This document shows, one piece after another, positions 12,460 to 27,984 of a stretch of DNA of 64,000 nt (positions are counted from its first letter, which is position 1; every line of letters starts with the position of its first letter). The DNA comes from Dipteronia dyeriana. Lineage: Eukaryota > Streptophyta > Magnoliopsida > Sapindales > Sapindaceae. The stretch is from assembly GCA_032871835.1 (NCBI GenBank), contig CM065295.1, positions 85,119,819 to 85,183,818 of the forward strand, written 5' to 3'. The position numbers and the translations under genes are program-made. The notes under the pieces were generated by a model. The model did not search any database and had not been told where the DNA came from. It was given only the letters and a program-made list of their open reading frames with translations.

Positions 12460-13986
12460 CTAGATAAGATTTAAGAGCAAGAATTCTCCTCCATTATCAC
12501 TTTGGAGACTTTTTAGTTTTGTAGAGAATTGTCTTTCAACAAGCCTGTGAAAGGAGACAAACACTTGTCTAACCTGAGATTTTAGAGTTAACGGAAAAAT
12601 CCAACAATACCTAGAGAAATGATCTATAAAACTCACATAATATCTATGGCCTTGTGTAGATGGAAGAGGTGAGGGGCCCCATACATCAGCACACACTATT
12701 TCTAAAGGTGTTGTGCTCTTATGATTAGAATAAGAGTAAGACAGCTGGTGTGCTTTGCTTAATTTGCAAGCATCACAGAAGTTATCTATTAAGGGATTAG
12801 ACAAATTCATATTCAATTTATTCAAAACCAAAGACAATATACGAGTACATGGATGACCAAGTTTATTGTGCCAAGTTTGTACAAGAGATTGTTTAGCCGA
12901 TGAACGTAAAACTGAACTGAAAACAAACGAGTTACACTCAGGAGATTTAACAACACTGACAACATTAAAACTGTAAGTTTTATTCAAAGGAAACACTAGA
13001 CAAGCAGACGAAGACTTTGACAACAAATTCCACTTGGCTTTAGAGAATACCAGTTGGTATAATCCATCCTTAAGCACCCCGTGAAGCAACACTTTCTTCG
13101 TTGTCTTGGCCTTTACAAAACAGAATTTAGAGTTAAATTCAACCAACACATCATTATCTTTAGTCATTTGAGATATACCCAATAAGTTCTTTGTTATTTC
13201 ATGCACAAACAAAATGTTTTTAAGAGATATATGCAACATGGGTTCAGTTGTAGATTCAAAGTGTGGACTTCCAGTATGAGAGATGAGTAGAGTTTGACCA
13301 TTACCAACTGTCAATCTTTCATTACCTTGATATTCATGGCAAACAGAAAGATTGTTGAAATCTAGTGTGATGTGGTTAGTAGCCCCACTATCTAAGTACC
13401 AACTTGGATCACCAATCGTAGAAGATGAGGCAACCATGGCATTAAGACTATTGTCTTTGATCTGATACGAGTTATCCTGATTGTAATCAGTTTGTTGAGC
13501 AACATTGCCTTGAGAAGTAGAGGATTGCCTGTTGAGATTGATACTATATGACTGATCAAAACGATGATAACACACACTTGCTATGTGTCCAACTTTACCG
13601 CAAACTTGACATACAGGTCTAGAGTTATTAGATCTTCCACCTCTTCCACTAAATCTACCTCTGGCTCTTCCACGAGACTGACCTCTTTGATAGTTGGTAG
13701 AGTGTCCTCTTTGAGACTTGACATGTACATTTACAAAAATCTTTGATATATCACTTGCAGATGCAAACTGTTCTGGCCTAGATTCAAAGCTCATCAACAA
13801 GAATTGAGCATCGTGCATAGTAACCTCTCCTTTCTTTGCACTTATAGTGACCACAACCGGATCGAATTCTTGACCTACGCCTTCTAGCATATAGGAAATA
13901 AGATCATTCTCAGTGACACTTTGACTTGCTACTATAAGAGAATCTGCAATTCCTTTCATTTTAACAACAAACTCATTGATAGACAT
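12460..13986 (-). pseudogene. Copia gag C-terminus, protease and integrase N-terminus
   Basis: This 508-residue open segment contains a CCHC zinc knuckle (CQVCGKVGHIASVC, residues 126-139) after an Arg/Gly-rich stretch. It also has the aspartic protease motif DSGATNH (199-205), the GAG-pre-integrase HHCC zinc region (TWHNKLGHP ... CDACK), and integrase core motifs around DVWGPSP and SDNGGEF. It ends at a frameshift just after the second catalytic Asp. The third acidic residue lies beyond the shift, in the NGIVERKH motif readable near 12400 on the minus strand. Confidence 0.9.
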
Positions 13987-13989
13987 AGA

Positions 13990-14481
13990 TCATTTCTTAA
14001 GAGTTTGTAATTGGTGCCTTAAGTGCATTGTTCTGGCCATTAAGTGTTGTGAGTAAAGATTGATGATACAATTCCAGACCTCACATGTTGTTAAGTATTG
14101 TGTGACCTGACCTAGAATTGACTCACAAAGAGTGGAGAGAATCCAACCTACTAGCAGTTGATCGATCTTCTTCCAAGTCAGATAATCGTCGCTGATCATT
14201 TGGATTGTTTCACCGGTTTCTTCATCTACAGTTTCAATATATTTTTATGGACTGATCACAGGTCCAAACAAAAATTCTTCCAGATCAAACACCCTTACTA
14301 TTGGAAGAATTCGAGCCTTCTAATAAACAAAATTATTCTGATCTAACTTTATTGGAAGACTAAAATTTAGATTCTTAGATATAAGATTTGAGCGAGCTTC
14401 ACGTTGTTTCTTGGTGAGAGCAGGTTTGGCTTGACTCATGAACTATGATCTGTTGATCTGAGAGTTTGGTGAAGAATCCAT
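13990..14481 (-). pseudogene. Copia gag, N-terminal part, with in-frame stops
   Basis: A start codon at 14481 (reading MDSSPNS...) lies just inside the primer binding site. The same frame runs into a gag-like region containing YLTWKKIDQLLVGW and ending at the TGA at 13990-13992. There are four in-frame stops: TAG about 13 codons in, TAG in a position where related gag proteins have Trp, TAA, and the TGA at 13990. The frame continues directly into the next segment at 13986, so the damage here is by point nonsense changes rather than indels. Confidence 0.8.
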
Positions 14482-14499
14482 GGCCTTAGATCGTACAAC

Positions 14500-14511
14500 G
14501 TTCTGATACCA
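14500..14511 (-). other. Primer binding site (initiator-Met tRNA type)
   Basis: The minus strand reads TGGTATCAGAAC directly after the 5' LTR. Plant copia elements commonly use TGGTATCAGAGC, complementary to the initiator methionine tRNA. This copy differs at one base. Confidence 0.9.
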
Positions 14512-14842
14512 TATAGAAACGATTTTTTTTTGGTAGAGAACAGAGGAGTAAAACAGAAGGCAAAGAATGCGTGAGACTCTCTTAGAGAGAGAAAAAGAAA
14601 TAGATCTCAAATAATTTCATTTTTTTTCTTCACACTATGACTGATACAAAAATCCACTCATATGCAGGTTGAATTTATCTTCTAACCAAATACATTTCTA
14701 GAAGAAGTTTGACTTTATTTCTTTTTTGTTAATAAAAGAGCAAAGCCATTATGTTATTATTGGCGCAAATTTATTAGATGGATGCTGATGTATTAGATGG
14801 ATGATGATGATTGAGGACCATTTGATTGATCTATATCCTTCA
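14512..14842 (-). repeat. 5' LTR of the minus-strand copia element
   Basis: Because the element lies on the minus strand, this right-hand repeat is its 5' LTR. Read on the minus strand it starts TGAAGGATATAG and ends CGTTTCTATA, immediately followed by the primer binding site. It matches 9853-10182 except for about 17 changes. Confidence 0.9.
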
Positions 14843-15270
14843 TACGCATCGCGGTCTACATAGCATGTCACCTTTGGATGTTACCGTTGTGTGTGCCATG
14901 GTCTGAGCTCCTATCTTTACCGCGGTCTCCGCCACGCCACCTGTTGAAACCTATTTCTTGATTGGTTTCTGGCTTCACATATCCCAATATCCATGAGTTA
15001 TTATAAGTATATCTATATTTTGTATTTTTAATATTGTTAATTGAAAAAAAAAATGTATGATATGCTTTTCTATTCTATTTCTTATAGGTAGACGTTTTAG
15101 TAAACTAGATTTTTTTTAAGCTTATATGGCTGTGAAATAAAAAATAAAAATGTTTTTAAGTTTATAAAAGCATTGTGGTATTAATAAAAATTAAAATTGG
15201 TATATTGCATACATGATAATTTTAATTTTGTGATCAATAGGGTACAATTTATAAGTTGTAATTTGGAAAC
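14843..15270. other. Copia target flank; possible older LTR sequence
   Basis: The copia element sits in a GC-richer stretch that continues on both sides (about 9790-9852 and 14843-14945). On the left, about 9535-9580 has an LTR-like wording (ATTTTACGTTGTTTAAC followed by ACGTCTATGG). This may be an older LTR fragment split by the insertion, but no partner copy is in the window. After about 14945 the sequence is AT-rich and featureless. Confidence 0.25.
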
Positions 15271-15271
15271 T

Positions 15272-15876
15272 TCAGATCCCCTCTAAGATTAAGGTTTTTG
15301 TTTGGAAAGCTTGCAACAATATGATTCCTTGCTTCAAGGCTTTGGCTGGTCGTAAACTTCCAGTTGACAAGCTTTGTCCTCTTTGCAAATGTAAAGCTGA
15401 ATATGTTCTCGAGTTGTAGCAGTCTGAACTCTGAAGTTGATACGTGCCTTTTGGATTCCGCAGCTGGCTGATAATCTCAAGCATAAGTCCTATTTTTTTT
15501 ATTTCATTTTGGATTGTTTTACTCTTTTCAATTTGGAGGAGTTGGAGCTGTTTTGTGTGTGTTTGTGGAAAGTTTGGTCCATCCGTAATTCCTTTGTTCA
15601 TGATTCTGTTATCGTTAAGGAGATGGATGTGGTGGATTGGGCTCATGGTTATGTTGTTGATTTTCACAGTGGTAAAGTAGCGAAGAATAGGATTATTGTT
15701 TCCATTCCTTCAGGAATCTAGTTTGGATTCCCCTTGATCCTGGTTTATATAAGATTAATTGTGACGCTGCTATTGATGTGGTTGGTTGTTTGGTTGTTTG
15801 GTGGGTTTTGGGATTGTAATTCGTGATTCAGAGGCTTTGTTATGGCCTCTAGCTCTAAAAAAATCGAAGCTACTTT
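15272..15876 (+). pseudogene. LINE (non-LTR) ORF2 fragment: zinc-binding RT and RNase H parts
   Basis: The plus strand reads IPSKIKVFVWKACNNMIP ... LPVDKLCPLCKCKAEYVLEL, the pattern of the zinc-binding domain at the end of plant LINE reverse transcriptases (zf-RVT). Next come LFCVCLWKVWSIRNSFVHD and an RNase H-like start (YKINCDAAID, IVIRDSEALL, MASSSKKIEATF). The frames shift several times and stops interrupt it, so it is a decayed C-terminal piece. The right end is cut by unrelated sequence at about 15877. Confidence 0.7.
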
Positions 15877-16333
15877 CAGGGCCGGCCCTGAGATTTTCGA
15901 TGCCCGATACGAAGTACAAAAAAATGAGACCCTCGAGCCTTCATGTATGCTTACTAGGTTTTTTTCTCTAATAAATACTTGTAAATATCAAGATAATAAG
16001 AGTGTTATACAGTTTTTTTTTTCAATATATAAAAGATAATTATTTTTTGGATTATGATTCAAGTATTCAGCACACTCTAATAATTGAGTTTTATAATTTA
16101 TGGGTCTCTTAAAATGAAATATGTTTGGTGGGTCTATTTTGAACCCATTTTATGGGTTTATTAGTTTGAAAAAATTATATGTTCAATGAGCTTTTTTAAA
16201 CTTATTTTTATATGTCTATTAGTTCATATAAGGATTATATGTAAAATCAATTTTTTTTTAAACTTTGAAGACTCTTATAGATCTTGACCCTAAACGGTCG
16301 TCTCACTTTACTTCCCTAGGACCGAGCCTAGTT
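15877..16333. mobile_element. Possible hAT-like non-autonomous element
   Basis: The sequence starts CAGGGCCGGCCCTGAG, a form seen at ends of plant hAT-type elements, and interrupts the LINE fragment. About 450 bp on, the complement of the sequence ending at 16333 reads CTAGGCTCGGTCCTAGG, an imperfect match. The 8-bp flanks do not match, so either the element is old or the right end is misplaced. Confidence 0.3.
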
Positions 16334-18570
16334 TTAGAAAATAGAGTTGCCGATTTGTGTTTCTCTAATTATGAGAAAAGCCAAGATGCTTAAATTTTTG
16401 GGAAATTTTCATAAAAGAATGTAGATGGGGAGGATTTCGATAGTAGCCAATACCAATAAAATCTTTATCCGGGGTGGAGGTATGATCTTAAAATTAGGCA
16501 ATTGCAACAATTGGATGGATATGTTACAAAACTTGTTATTCTGGATTATAAATACGACCAGAATATAAATACAATATAATTTGTATGAAACGACATACAA
16601 AAATTGTTTAAATAGTAAATCAATTTAAAATTTTGATTAAAAAAAATCAAAATTAGTTAGTCAAATACAATAGAAATTGTATAAATTATAAACCGATTCA
16701 AAAGAACACAGAACGGGGGTTTGTGTTTCATATGGTATCCTTAAAACAAATCCATCCACCACCGTATGTGTTCGATATTTGTCTCCTAGGATACAATGGT
16801 TCTCTAGTATAGAGTATTTGAAACATTTCTACATCGACAAATTGAATATTGGGTCTAGGGATGACAACTAAACTCAAACCCATGGGACCCGTCCGAACAC
16901 GACCCATTTAGAGAAGGTTTGGGTGGTGAATTTACAACCCGTGAACCTATATAAGTAAAAACCCAACGGGTTTTGGTGTTGGTGTGAGTGTGGGTGTGGG
17001 TATGGGCGTGGATTGGGAAAATGAACCCATGGATGACCCGTGAACCCGTTTAAATAAAATTTATATAGTATTTATTATTTAAAATATTATAAATTCAAAC
17101 TCCAATAAAAACTTTTAACTATATAGGAAATAAAATGTACACATTTCAGTAATTCTAAGTTGTAATTCTCAACTCTCATATATATATATATAATGGTATA
17201 ACCTTCTACTTCTATGACTTTTCTCTAACTAATAAATACACTTGAAATAAGTTGAAGTTTTCACTCTATTAAGTGTTGCTAGTCTTTAAAATTACAATAT
17301 CTTATATATTTAAATAATATAAAAATATAGGGTAATTACTCTGGCGGTAATCAACTTATGTTACCATTGTCAAAATGGTCTTCCTATAGGGAAGTAATTA
17401 CAAAATGACCATTTTTAACAAACATTATTACACTAATTATTATTTCATCAAATTCTACTTATTTCCATCCAATGAGTGGCATTTGGTAAATGGGATGACA
17501 TTAATTTATTTAAAATATTGGAAATTAATTTTTCATTTATTTTTTGAAACAAATAATTATATTTAGTGTGTATATACGTATAACATATCTCAAATATATA
17601 TATAGTCATTTTTCATCAGTGCGCACCGATGAAATTACACAAGAATATTGAATATGAGGTATTCATTTATAAAAGGGTTTTGACAAGTACATATATATCA
17701 AGTCAAAGTAAATTAAATGAGTTGTTCATAATTATATAAAAAAATTCGTAAATATATGTACTGAGAGAAGAAATAGTGTTTAGTCTTTGTTTGCATAGTT
17801 TCGAGCTCAAGATGGATAAAGTATATTAGATTGATCATTGTCAAAATAAGTGGAATAACAAAATCGTTTCTGATATCGATCAATAACCGAGCTTACTGGG
17901 AGCTTTTTCATTAAAAGGTTTTATGATGTTTCCTTACTTAATACCATCCTGTCACTGGTTTCGGTGTGGCTAGCTGAGAATATGTCATGGAATTGTGAAC
18001 GAGCCGTTTAACATTGACAGGACATTCCAGGACAAGCTAGTTACGTACTATTAAGGAGGCTTCAATAAGTTATTTAAACATTTGGTTAATGACTTGCTCT
18101 TTTAGGATCATCCTTGTGTCACTTTGTTTCTGTAGATTGAACTAACTATTATGGATTGTTCGTGTTAGACGCATTGGTTTTGTTTTGCGTTACAACTCTC
18201 ACTTGATGAGTTTTGTGTTAAAACTCTCACATAACGAATTTAACGGCAGAGAATTTTACTGGTCTAAACATAGGAGTTTTGAAGGAACTCCTGGCTTATG
18301 CCAGCACATTTATTTTGTGCAGTGCAACAGAAAACGAGAGTAAAGCTTTTCCCAGAGTTTTTAAGTTTGATTTAGTGCAATTTTTTGCTGATTGTGTATA
18401 TCAAAAGTTAAAAATTGAAAGAGTTCCGAGCCTGAGTATCATAAAGGCGTCGGCAGCAAAACAGTGCTCATATGTCACTGATAGTTACTTCATTTATTGG
18501 ATTGCAAAGTATAGTAACCATTAGAGCTCCAATTATGTGTGTTCAGCCTTTCTGTCGAAGTAATATGTTA
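16334..18570. other. Intergenic DNA without a supported gene
   Basis: Mostly AT-rich. Bases 16857-17060 begin TAGGGATGACAA and contain repeated GAACCCGT/ACCCGT wording, which resembles one end of a hAT-type MITE, but I could not find the matching other end. An open frame of 81 codons at 18279-18524 resembles no family I know. Confidence 0.4.
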
Positions 18571-18610
18571 CCCAAATGCGTCATGTTTTATATCAACTTT
18601 TTACCTTGCA

Positions 18611-19152
18611 AGTTCCATTCTCCGTACATGCAGAGATAATGAAGAAGCTTACTACAGCCCCGATATCTGATGGGGACGTGGTTCTCAGGTATCAGCTAGT
18701 TCCTGAGGAACTTGATGGCTTGGTTTCCATCAGAACTGATGAGGATCTCAAGCACATGTTTGATGAATATGATTTTCATGAAAGCCAAAGCTGCGAGCGT
18801 TTTTGTTCCCCTGCACTCCAGACATAGTTGAACAGCTTTACATTGACGCGATTAATGGCATAGTCCGTACAACTGGTAACGGGAGACTCACCCCAATCAA
18901 TGCAAGTTGTGCTTCTTTTAGCATTTCATCAGCTTGCTCTTCCCCGAAATCCACCTCCCCAGAATTCATCGTGGTGGATGGCAACCGGAACAGTAAACCT
19001 AGTATGCATAAAGTAAAAAGTTCCCCTAGTGTTTGCTTTCTCACAATCACCACCACCATAGCAGCAGTCCAAGCAACCACCACATCTATCAACATCCAGG
19101 ACATCAATACTACCAGAATTACCAGCAACACCTCCCACATTCAAGTTAAATA
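18611..19152 (+). pseudogene. PB1-domain (octicosapeptide/Phox/Bem1p) protein, frameshifted remnant
   Basis: After an intron-like AG at 18610 the sequence reads MKKLTTAPISDGDVVLRYQL, then PEELDGLVSIRTDEDLKHM and FDEYDFHES. This is the second half of a PB1 domain with its acidic (S/T)DEDL motif. A frameshift near 18790 moves the reading to LRAFLFPCTPDIVEQLYI and INASCASFSISSACSSPKS. A second shift near 19030 leads to a His/Ser/Gln-rich tail (HNHHHHSSSPSNHH, HQYYQNYQQHL). The first half of the PB1 domain and a start codon are not recognisable upstream. Plant members of this family end in similar low-complexity tails. Truncation plus two frameshifts indicate a pseudogene. Confidence 0.75.
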
Positions 19153-19822
19153 GGTTTAGCGGATGTTACTCTTTCTTAGTGGATATTATACAGTTATAGA
19201 AAATATGATAGTAGTGTTACCATTTATATGATCATGGATTTTATTTGTCAAAGTTACATATAAACAGGCATCATTCATGCTATATAGCACAAAATTGGTA
19301 TGGGTTTCAATGCTAAATGCTTGAAAGGTCTTTGCTTAGGTGGTGAGCCGTGAGAGTTTTAAATCAAAAACTGAGCTGCCCAAACAATCATAAAATGACC
19401 AGGGGCATGGGCCAAAACGAGGCAAATCCAGAGCAGATTGGAGCAGAGTCTCCATTGGAATATAACATCTCAATAGGGCACTACTGAACATACAAATATA
19501 AGAGACCCCAAACACAATTTCTTTCTACTCAGACATATATAATAAAAGGTCATTTACTCAAGACATAAAATGATAAAACTACGAGAAAAAAAGGGTATAA
19601 AGCATGCAAACTATAAATCTACCCTATAAACCAAATAAATTGTAAAACTGCCCTAAGATTCCCAAAATACACTCACTAATAACTTCTCGTCATTTATTAA
19701 TCTTATTTATTACATTTATCTTTTATCAACTAACAATTTACCAACAAATCATTGAAAAAAAAATATTACAAATGCTTCTTTCTTAAAAAAAAAAAATCGA
19801 AAAAGGTTTTAAAACTATGAAA

Positions 19823-20572
19823 AAATCCATCGGGTTAAGGTGACCCGACATCGTGTCGTCCCAACCCGACAAAAAAATGTATCGGGTCAAGGTGACCCAG
19901 TGATTTTTTTCATAAGGTCACCCCAACCCGACAAAATAAATCATCGGCTTAGGGTAACCCGATAAGACATCGGGCCACCCTAACCCGATAGAATTTCTCT
20001 GGTTTTTTAACTATACAAAAATCCATCAGGTCAGCCTGACCCGATACTTTTTTTCACCGGGTTTGGGGCGACCTAATGTCTGGTCACCCTGACCTAGAGG
20101 TGTCCATGGTTTGGTTTCGGTTTAAAACCGCCGGTTTCCGTTCCGGTTCCGTGGAGAGGGAAAACCGTAACCGAAACCGTCATACACGGTTTGGGTTCGG
20201 TTTTGTAACCGGCGGTTTGGACGGTTTTGGGAGGTTTTTATGTGTTTTTAAAAAAAAAACCGGCGGTTTTTGGGGAGACTAAACCGTAACCGAACCGGCT
20301 CGTAACTGGTTTCCAACCGGTTTCTTAACCGTCGGTTTCGGTTACGGTTACGGTTACGGTTCGGTTATTGTTTTTTTATGGACGGTTTCGGTTTGGTTTC
20401 GAACGGTTTAACCGAACCGTAGACACCTCTACCCTAACCCAATGGACTTTTTTCATAGTTAAAAAACTATGAAAAAAACATCGGGTCAAGGTGACCCGAT
20501 GTCAAGTCACCTTGACCCAACGAAAAAAAGCATCGGGTCAAGGTTACCCGATATCGGGTCACCCTAACCCCG
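19823..20572. repeat. Array of palindromic CGGGTCA/TGACCCG motifs
   Basis: Motifs of the type ATCGGGTCA and TGACCCGAT alternate every 15-40 bases, separated by runs of A or T. Each pair is itself a small palindrome (for example ATCGGGTCAAGGTGACCCGA). The array is interrupted by the hAT MITE at 20095-20431. The same kind of array is in copy B of the host element at 49600-50710. Confidence 0.85.
20095..20431. mobile_element. hAT-type MITE with CGGTTTCGGTT subterminal repeats
   Basis: The left end TAGAGGTGTCCATGG matches the complement of the right end, TAGAGGTGTCTACGG. The 8-bp flanks CCCTGACC (20087-20094) and CCCTAACC (20432-20439) agree at 7 of 8 positions, the duplication length made by hAT transposases. 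The 337-bp interior is packed with CGGTTTCGGTT/AACCGAAACCG and CGGTTACGGTT units in both orientations, probably transposase-binding subterminal repeats. It is inserted inside the CGGGTCA array. Confidence 0.8.
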
Positions 20573-22456
20573 ATGGAATTTCTCATGGCTCCGAAAGCAT
20601 TTTTTGATAATTTTCTTATGTCGGTAATTTTATGTATTTCCTGTTAATAATATACTTGGTCTTTCCTTTATGCCTTTTGGTTTTTTAATTAATGAATCTG
20701 AGAATGCAAGTTTTGCATTTTAGAGCAAAATTTATAGTGAGAGATTTTATCTAGAAAACAACTACGAAAGTTTCAGAGCTTACTTTAAATCTTTTAGAAA
20801 TGTGTAATGAACTTTTATTAAAATCTCAACTTATTTAACTTAATGGGCAACAAGTATTATGTATATATATATATATACAATCCGATTTCTACTAAAACTA
20901 ACTTGTTCACTACAGCAGTTTCCGACCGAGCAAGAGAAACTAGACATGTCAAGGACAACAGTTTCCGAATCCCCCGCAATAAGTTTCATAGAAATTAGAA
21001 AGTAGAACATAACAATTATAAGGGATAAAAATTACAAGGACATCAGGGAGCAGTTCTAACAAATCATGACTGTTGTCCATCTCTTAATGAAGATACTCAT
21101 GACACCAACCGATTTTAACTATAATCACTGATATAAACTGCAGCTTAATTGATAAAAACAAAAACATAAGCTCCAGGAAACATTTTGTTCCATAGATATA
21201 GATCCTCAATACTTCCAGAGCATGGAATCATTTGAGTTGCTGACTATCATCACAATTTCATACCAGACAGGCAGACATGCTCACTTTTTTTTTTAATAAA
21301 TCCACATCAATGTTGCATTTGAATCCACCAAAAACTTCAAGCATCAAAACAATAGTTGCATTCCTCTTTAAATTAACTCAGTTTTATACCTACACGATTC
21401 TCGATTGAACGGAATTAAAACAAACTCTATATGCACACTAATGACAACAACCCAGCAGATATCAGGTGAAACGAGTTCGTTAAACAAGCCAATAATAGAT
21501 GATATACAAGCTAATCCAAATCATTAGCAACCACAACATGAATAAGTATAATAAAATCAACCAGAACTACTAGAGGGAGGCATTTTATTGGTGATGTCTC
21601 CGTAGCGCATGTGAGATCAATCAGTGAGCACTCACAAGGAATGGGCATTCTGTTTCAGGCGTTAACTTTAGTAGTCAGAAAGATGGCCATTCTGTTTCAG
21701 GCTTAGTTTTTCGAATAAAACAACGTAATGAAAATGCTTGAAAATGACTTGATAACTTGCTATTTATTTCAAATTATTATTCCATGTAAACTTTTATATG
21801 ATTTTGCTACGGTTTAAGACACGGATATATCACATGAACAACCATTTTTTTGAAGGTAAAATAATTGACATAGCATCATCACACACTCATCAAGCAATTG
21901 CCTCTAGCAAATTGCACTTCTTAGCTTCAATTACTTCTGGTACTCACATTTCTCCGGTCTTCACAGATTGTGATTGTATTTTCAGTTACCAAGTTTGAAA
22001 AATCTGATCTGGTCCAAGTTGTCATAGCATGTTGCCAGTGTTGGGACAAAACACTCAATCCAAAAGCAGAAACTTTGAATTCTGCAAATTTTCTGAACTT
22101 ACGGGAATTCGGTAAAATTTAAAATCAATTACATGAAGTTGAGGGAATTCGGTAAAATTTAAAATCATATACCTTAACTTGTTGGAACAAAAAACTCGAT
22201 CCAAAATCGGAAACTTTGAGGTTGCCACAAGACCAAAATCAAAATTGAGAATTAATTTTGCTTTGCAAAATTCGACAAGCCGATTGAAAACCCTAAAATA
22301 CCTAAAATTGGACCCAATTAATTTTGAAAACCCTAAAATCATTCACTAAATCAAACCAATCTAACTCAAAAATTAAAAACCCTTAAATCAATTTCAAATT
22401 CAAATTCAAAACATAAATAAAGGATTTCATACTCCATATACCTAAAATTGGACCCA

Positions 22457-22712
22457 AATGAACGAAATATTACCGTTTCAGAACGAGGAGGCTAGGTTGA
22501 TTTGGAACGAGAAGACTGTAATTTGACATCATCATGCAAGCTGACAACGTCAGCCACGGCGGTTGGATATTGTCTACAATGTCGAATGAACGAAATATTA
22601 CCGTTTCAGAACGAGGAGGCTAGGTTGATTTGGAACGAGAAGACTGTAATTTGACATCATCATGCAAGCTGACAACGTCAGCGACGGTGGTTGGATATTG
22701 TCTACAATGTCG
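22457..22712. repeat. 128-bp tandem duplication inside copy A
   Basis: A unit starting AATGAACGAAATATTACCG is present twice head to tail (22457-22584 and 22585-22712), nearly identical. The unit lies in the GC-richer part of the MULE-like element, so the duplication is recent relative to the element's ends. Confidence 0.85.
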
Positions 22713-23179
22713 TATTACGATAAAGTTACAGTTGGACCGGAATGGACGTCAACCACAATGGCTAGTGTCAACGACGGAAGATGGGTTTGATCGGGATTGG
22801 TGGCAAGAGGAATTGGAAATTTAGGACAAATAGAGTGAAATTAATTTGAATTGTTGAAAAGGGCAGGAGGATCATTTCTGGACAATTTTACAATTTATTT
22901 TGGTTTTAGGATAGATCATAGATGTACAATTCAGTTTCTAAAAATAGACAATTTTGCTAAAAACCCTTTGCACAATTCTAAAAGCTTTATAATGGCCATA
23001 ATTTCGCTACTCTGGGTGTACATAGTGTCTCGCCCTCTATATTCCTAAAAAGTTTTCGAATCAGTGTTCCCGACAGGAAATATAACCCCAAACCCACATC
23101 CATCATCCATTTCCCGCAAAATCAAATTATTATACACATTTATCAGTCAAATTAAAATGGGCAAAAACTAGGTGGTTCC

Positions 23180-27031
<3,852 letters not shown>

Positions 27032-27159
27032 AGCAAGAAGCCCAAAACAGAGAACTCTGTGAGAAAGAGAAGAGAGGAATTGGGTTTGTGAATGGGATTG
27101 ATATAGGATGAGAGGTGTTAGGGTTCTTGAGAGAAGTGAAGAAATAGGATAAGAAGTAT

Positions 27160-27235
27160 GTGTAGGAAGATTCTGGTATTCAATTCATAGTTTAGAAGTT
27201 GTGTATTTTATAAACAAGCTTGGAAGATTCCAGGC
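27160..27235 (-). promoter_or_regulatory. Core promoter of the chloroplast Hsp70 gene with heat-shock-like pairs
   Basis: On the minus strand a TATA box (TTTATAAAATA, about 27203-27213) lies about 190 bases before the start codon. The palindrome GAAGATTC occurs at 27166-27173 and 27223-27230; read on the minus strand it is GAATCTTC. It fits two adjacent units of the heat shock element (GAAnnTTC), one just upstream of the TATA box and one near the expected transcription start. Neither has a clear third unit. An AACCCTAA telo-box-like motif is in the leader near 27116-27123. Confidence 0.5.
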
Positions 27236-27262
27236 GACTCTAGAGTCTAGAGTCTAGAAGCA

Positions 27263-27980
27263 AAGCAATTAGGTTAACTTCAATGGTGAAATAAAAATGT
27301 AAATGCCAGATTTTTTTATGCAAGGTAAGAAAATATCAATTGGATACTACTCATTATTATTAATAATATTTTAAAGGATTAACAATCGAATTTGAAAAGA
27401 ATATTCTATAAAATCGCATTAACTATTCGTTAAAAAAAAATGCTTTCTCCAAAAATCCTTAAGTCTTACTTTGCCTTTTATTATAAAAGGCGGAGCAATG
27501 AAAGTTTGGTCATGTATTTTTTTGATAAATTTAAGGATTATAATGGATGTTGGGAAAATGGAATAAGGTTAAAGTGTGCTAAAGCAATATATTTAAGGTC
27601 AGATTGTGTCCATAGAACAATATTTTTGACCTTCAGAATTTAATAACATGTTAATAGTACGAAAGTGTATTTCCAATAAAATATTTTAGAACGACTATAA
27701 TAATATACAAATTCTTTTAAAAAGCGTTATCAAATGATTTCGAATGTACTATTTATAATTCAGAATTCAACCATTTACATATCAATATGATCATTAAAGA
27801 TACCATTAATCTAAATAATAGTCAATTATATATTTATTATAATAAAACCATTCTAATGGTTACATAATTATTCACATAAAATCGTCATTTATTAACAACC
27901 TTTGCAACTTCTAAAATTAATAAAATATAATTATTATATTTTAAAATTTTAAATAAAATTTCCAATAGTATTTTCTTTAT
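27263..27980. other. Intergenic sequence
   Basis: AT-rich sequence between the Hsp70 promoter and the kinase remnants. One 67-codon frame at 27440-27643 resembles nothing I know. I see nothing else. Confidence 0.5.
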
Positions 27981-27984
27981 TTGT

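Larger units (their letters stand above)
9853..14842 (-). mobile_element. Full-length Ty1/copia retrotransposon, defective
   Basis: The element is bounded by direct repeats of about 330 bp (9853-10182 and 14512-14842) that differ at roughly 17 positions (about 95% identity by eye count). Inside are a primer binding site, a polypurine tract, and gag, protease, integrase, reverse transcriptase and RNase H segments, all on the minus strand in copia order. The flanks CACGC (left) and TACGC (right) fit a 5-bp target duplication with one mismatch. Several in-frame stops and a frameshift break the polyprotein, so it cannot move on its own. Confidence 0.95.
19593..22966. mobile_element. Long-TIR MULE-like non-autonomous element, copy A
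   Basis: The right end, read on the complement, starts GGGTTTTTAGCAAAATTGTC. The left end at 19593 starts GGGTATAAAGCATG and continues TAAATCTACCCTATAAACC, a diverged inverted copy. Much of the element matches the better-preserved copy B (49352-56392) in the same order: left TIR, CGGGTCA palindrome array, a segment around 20780-20920, a segment at 21490-21640, a GC-richer block near 22480-22700, and right TIR. I see no transposase. Long inverted ends suggest the Mutator-like group, but no target duplication is visible for this copy, so the class is an inference. Confidence 0.55.

Noticed and set aside
16857..17060. One hAT-like end starting TAGGGATGACAA with ACCCGT repeats
   Set aside because: No matching right end or 8-bp duplication was found, so it is not called as an element.
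18279..18524. 81-codon open frame before the PB1 remnant
   Set aside because: It does not read as the missing first half of a PB1 domain, and no splice link could be shown.
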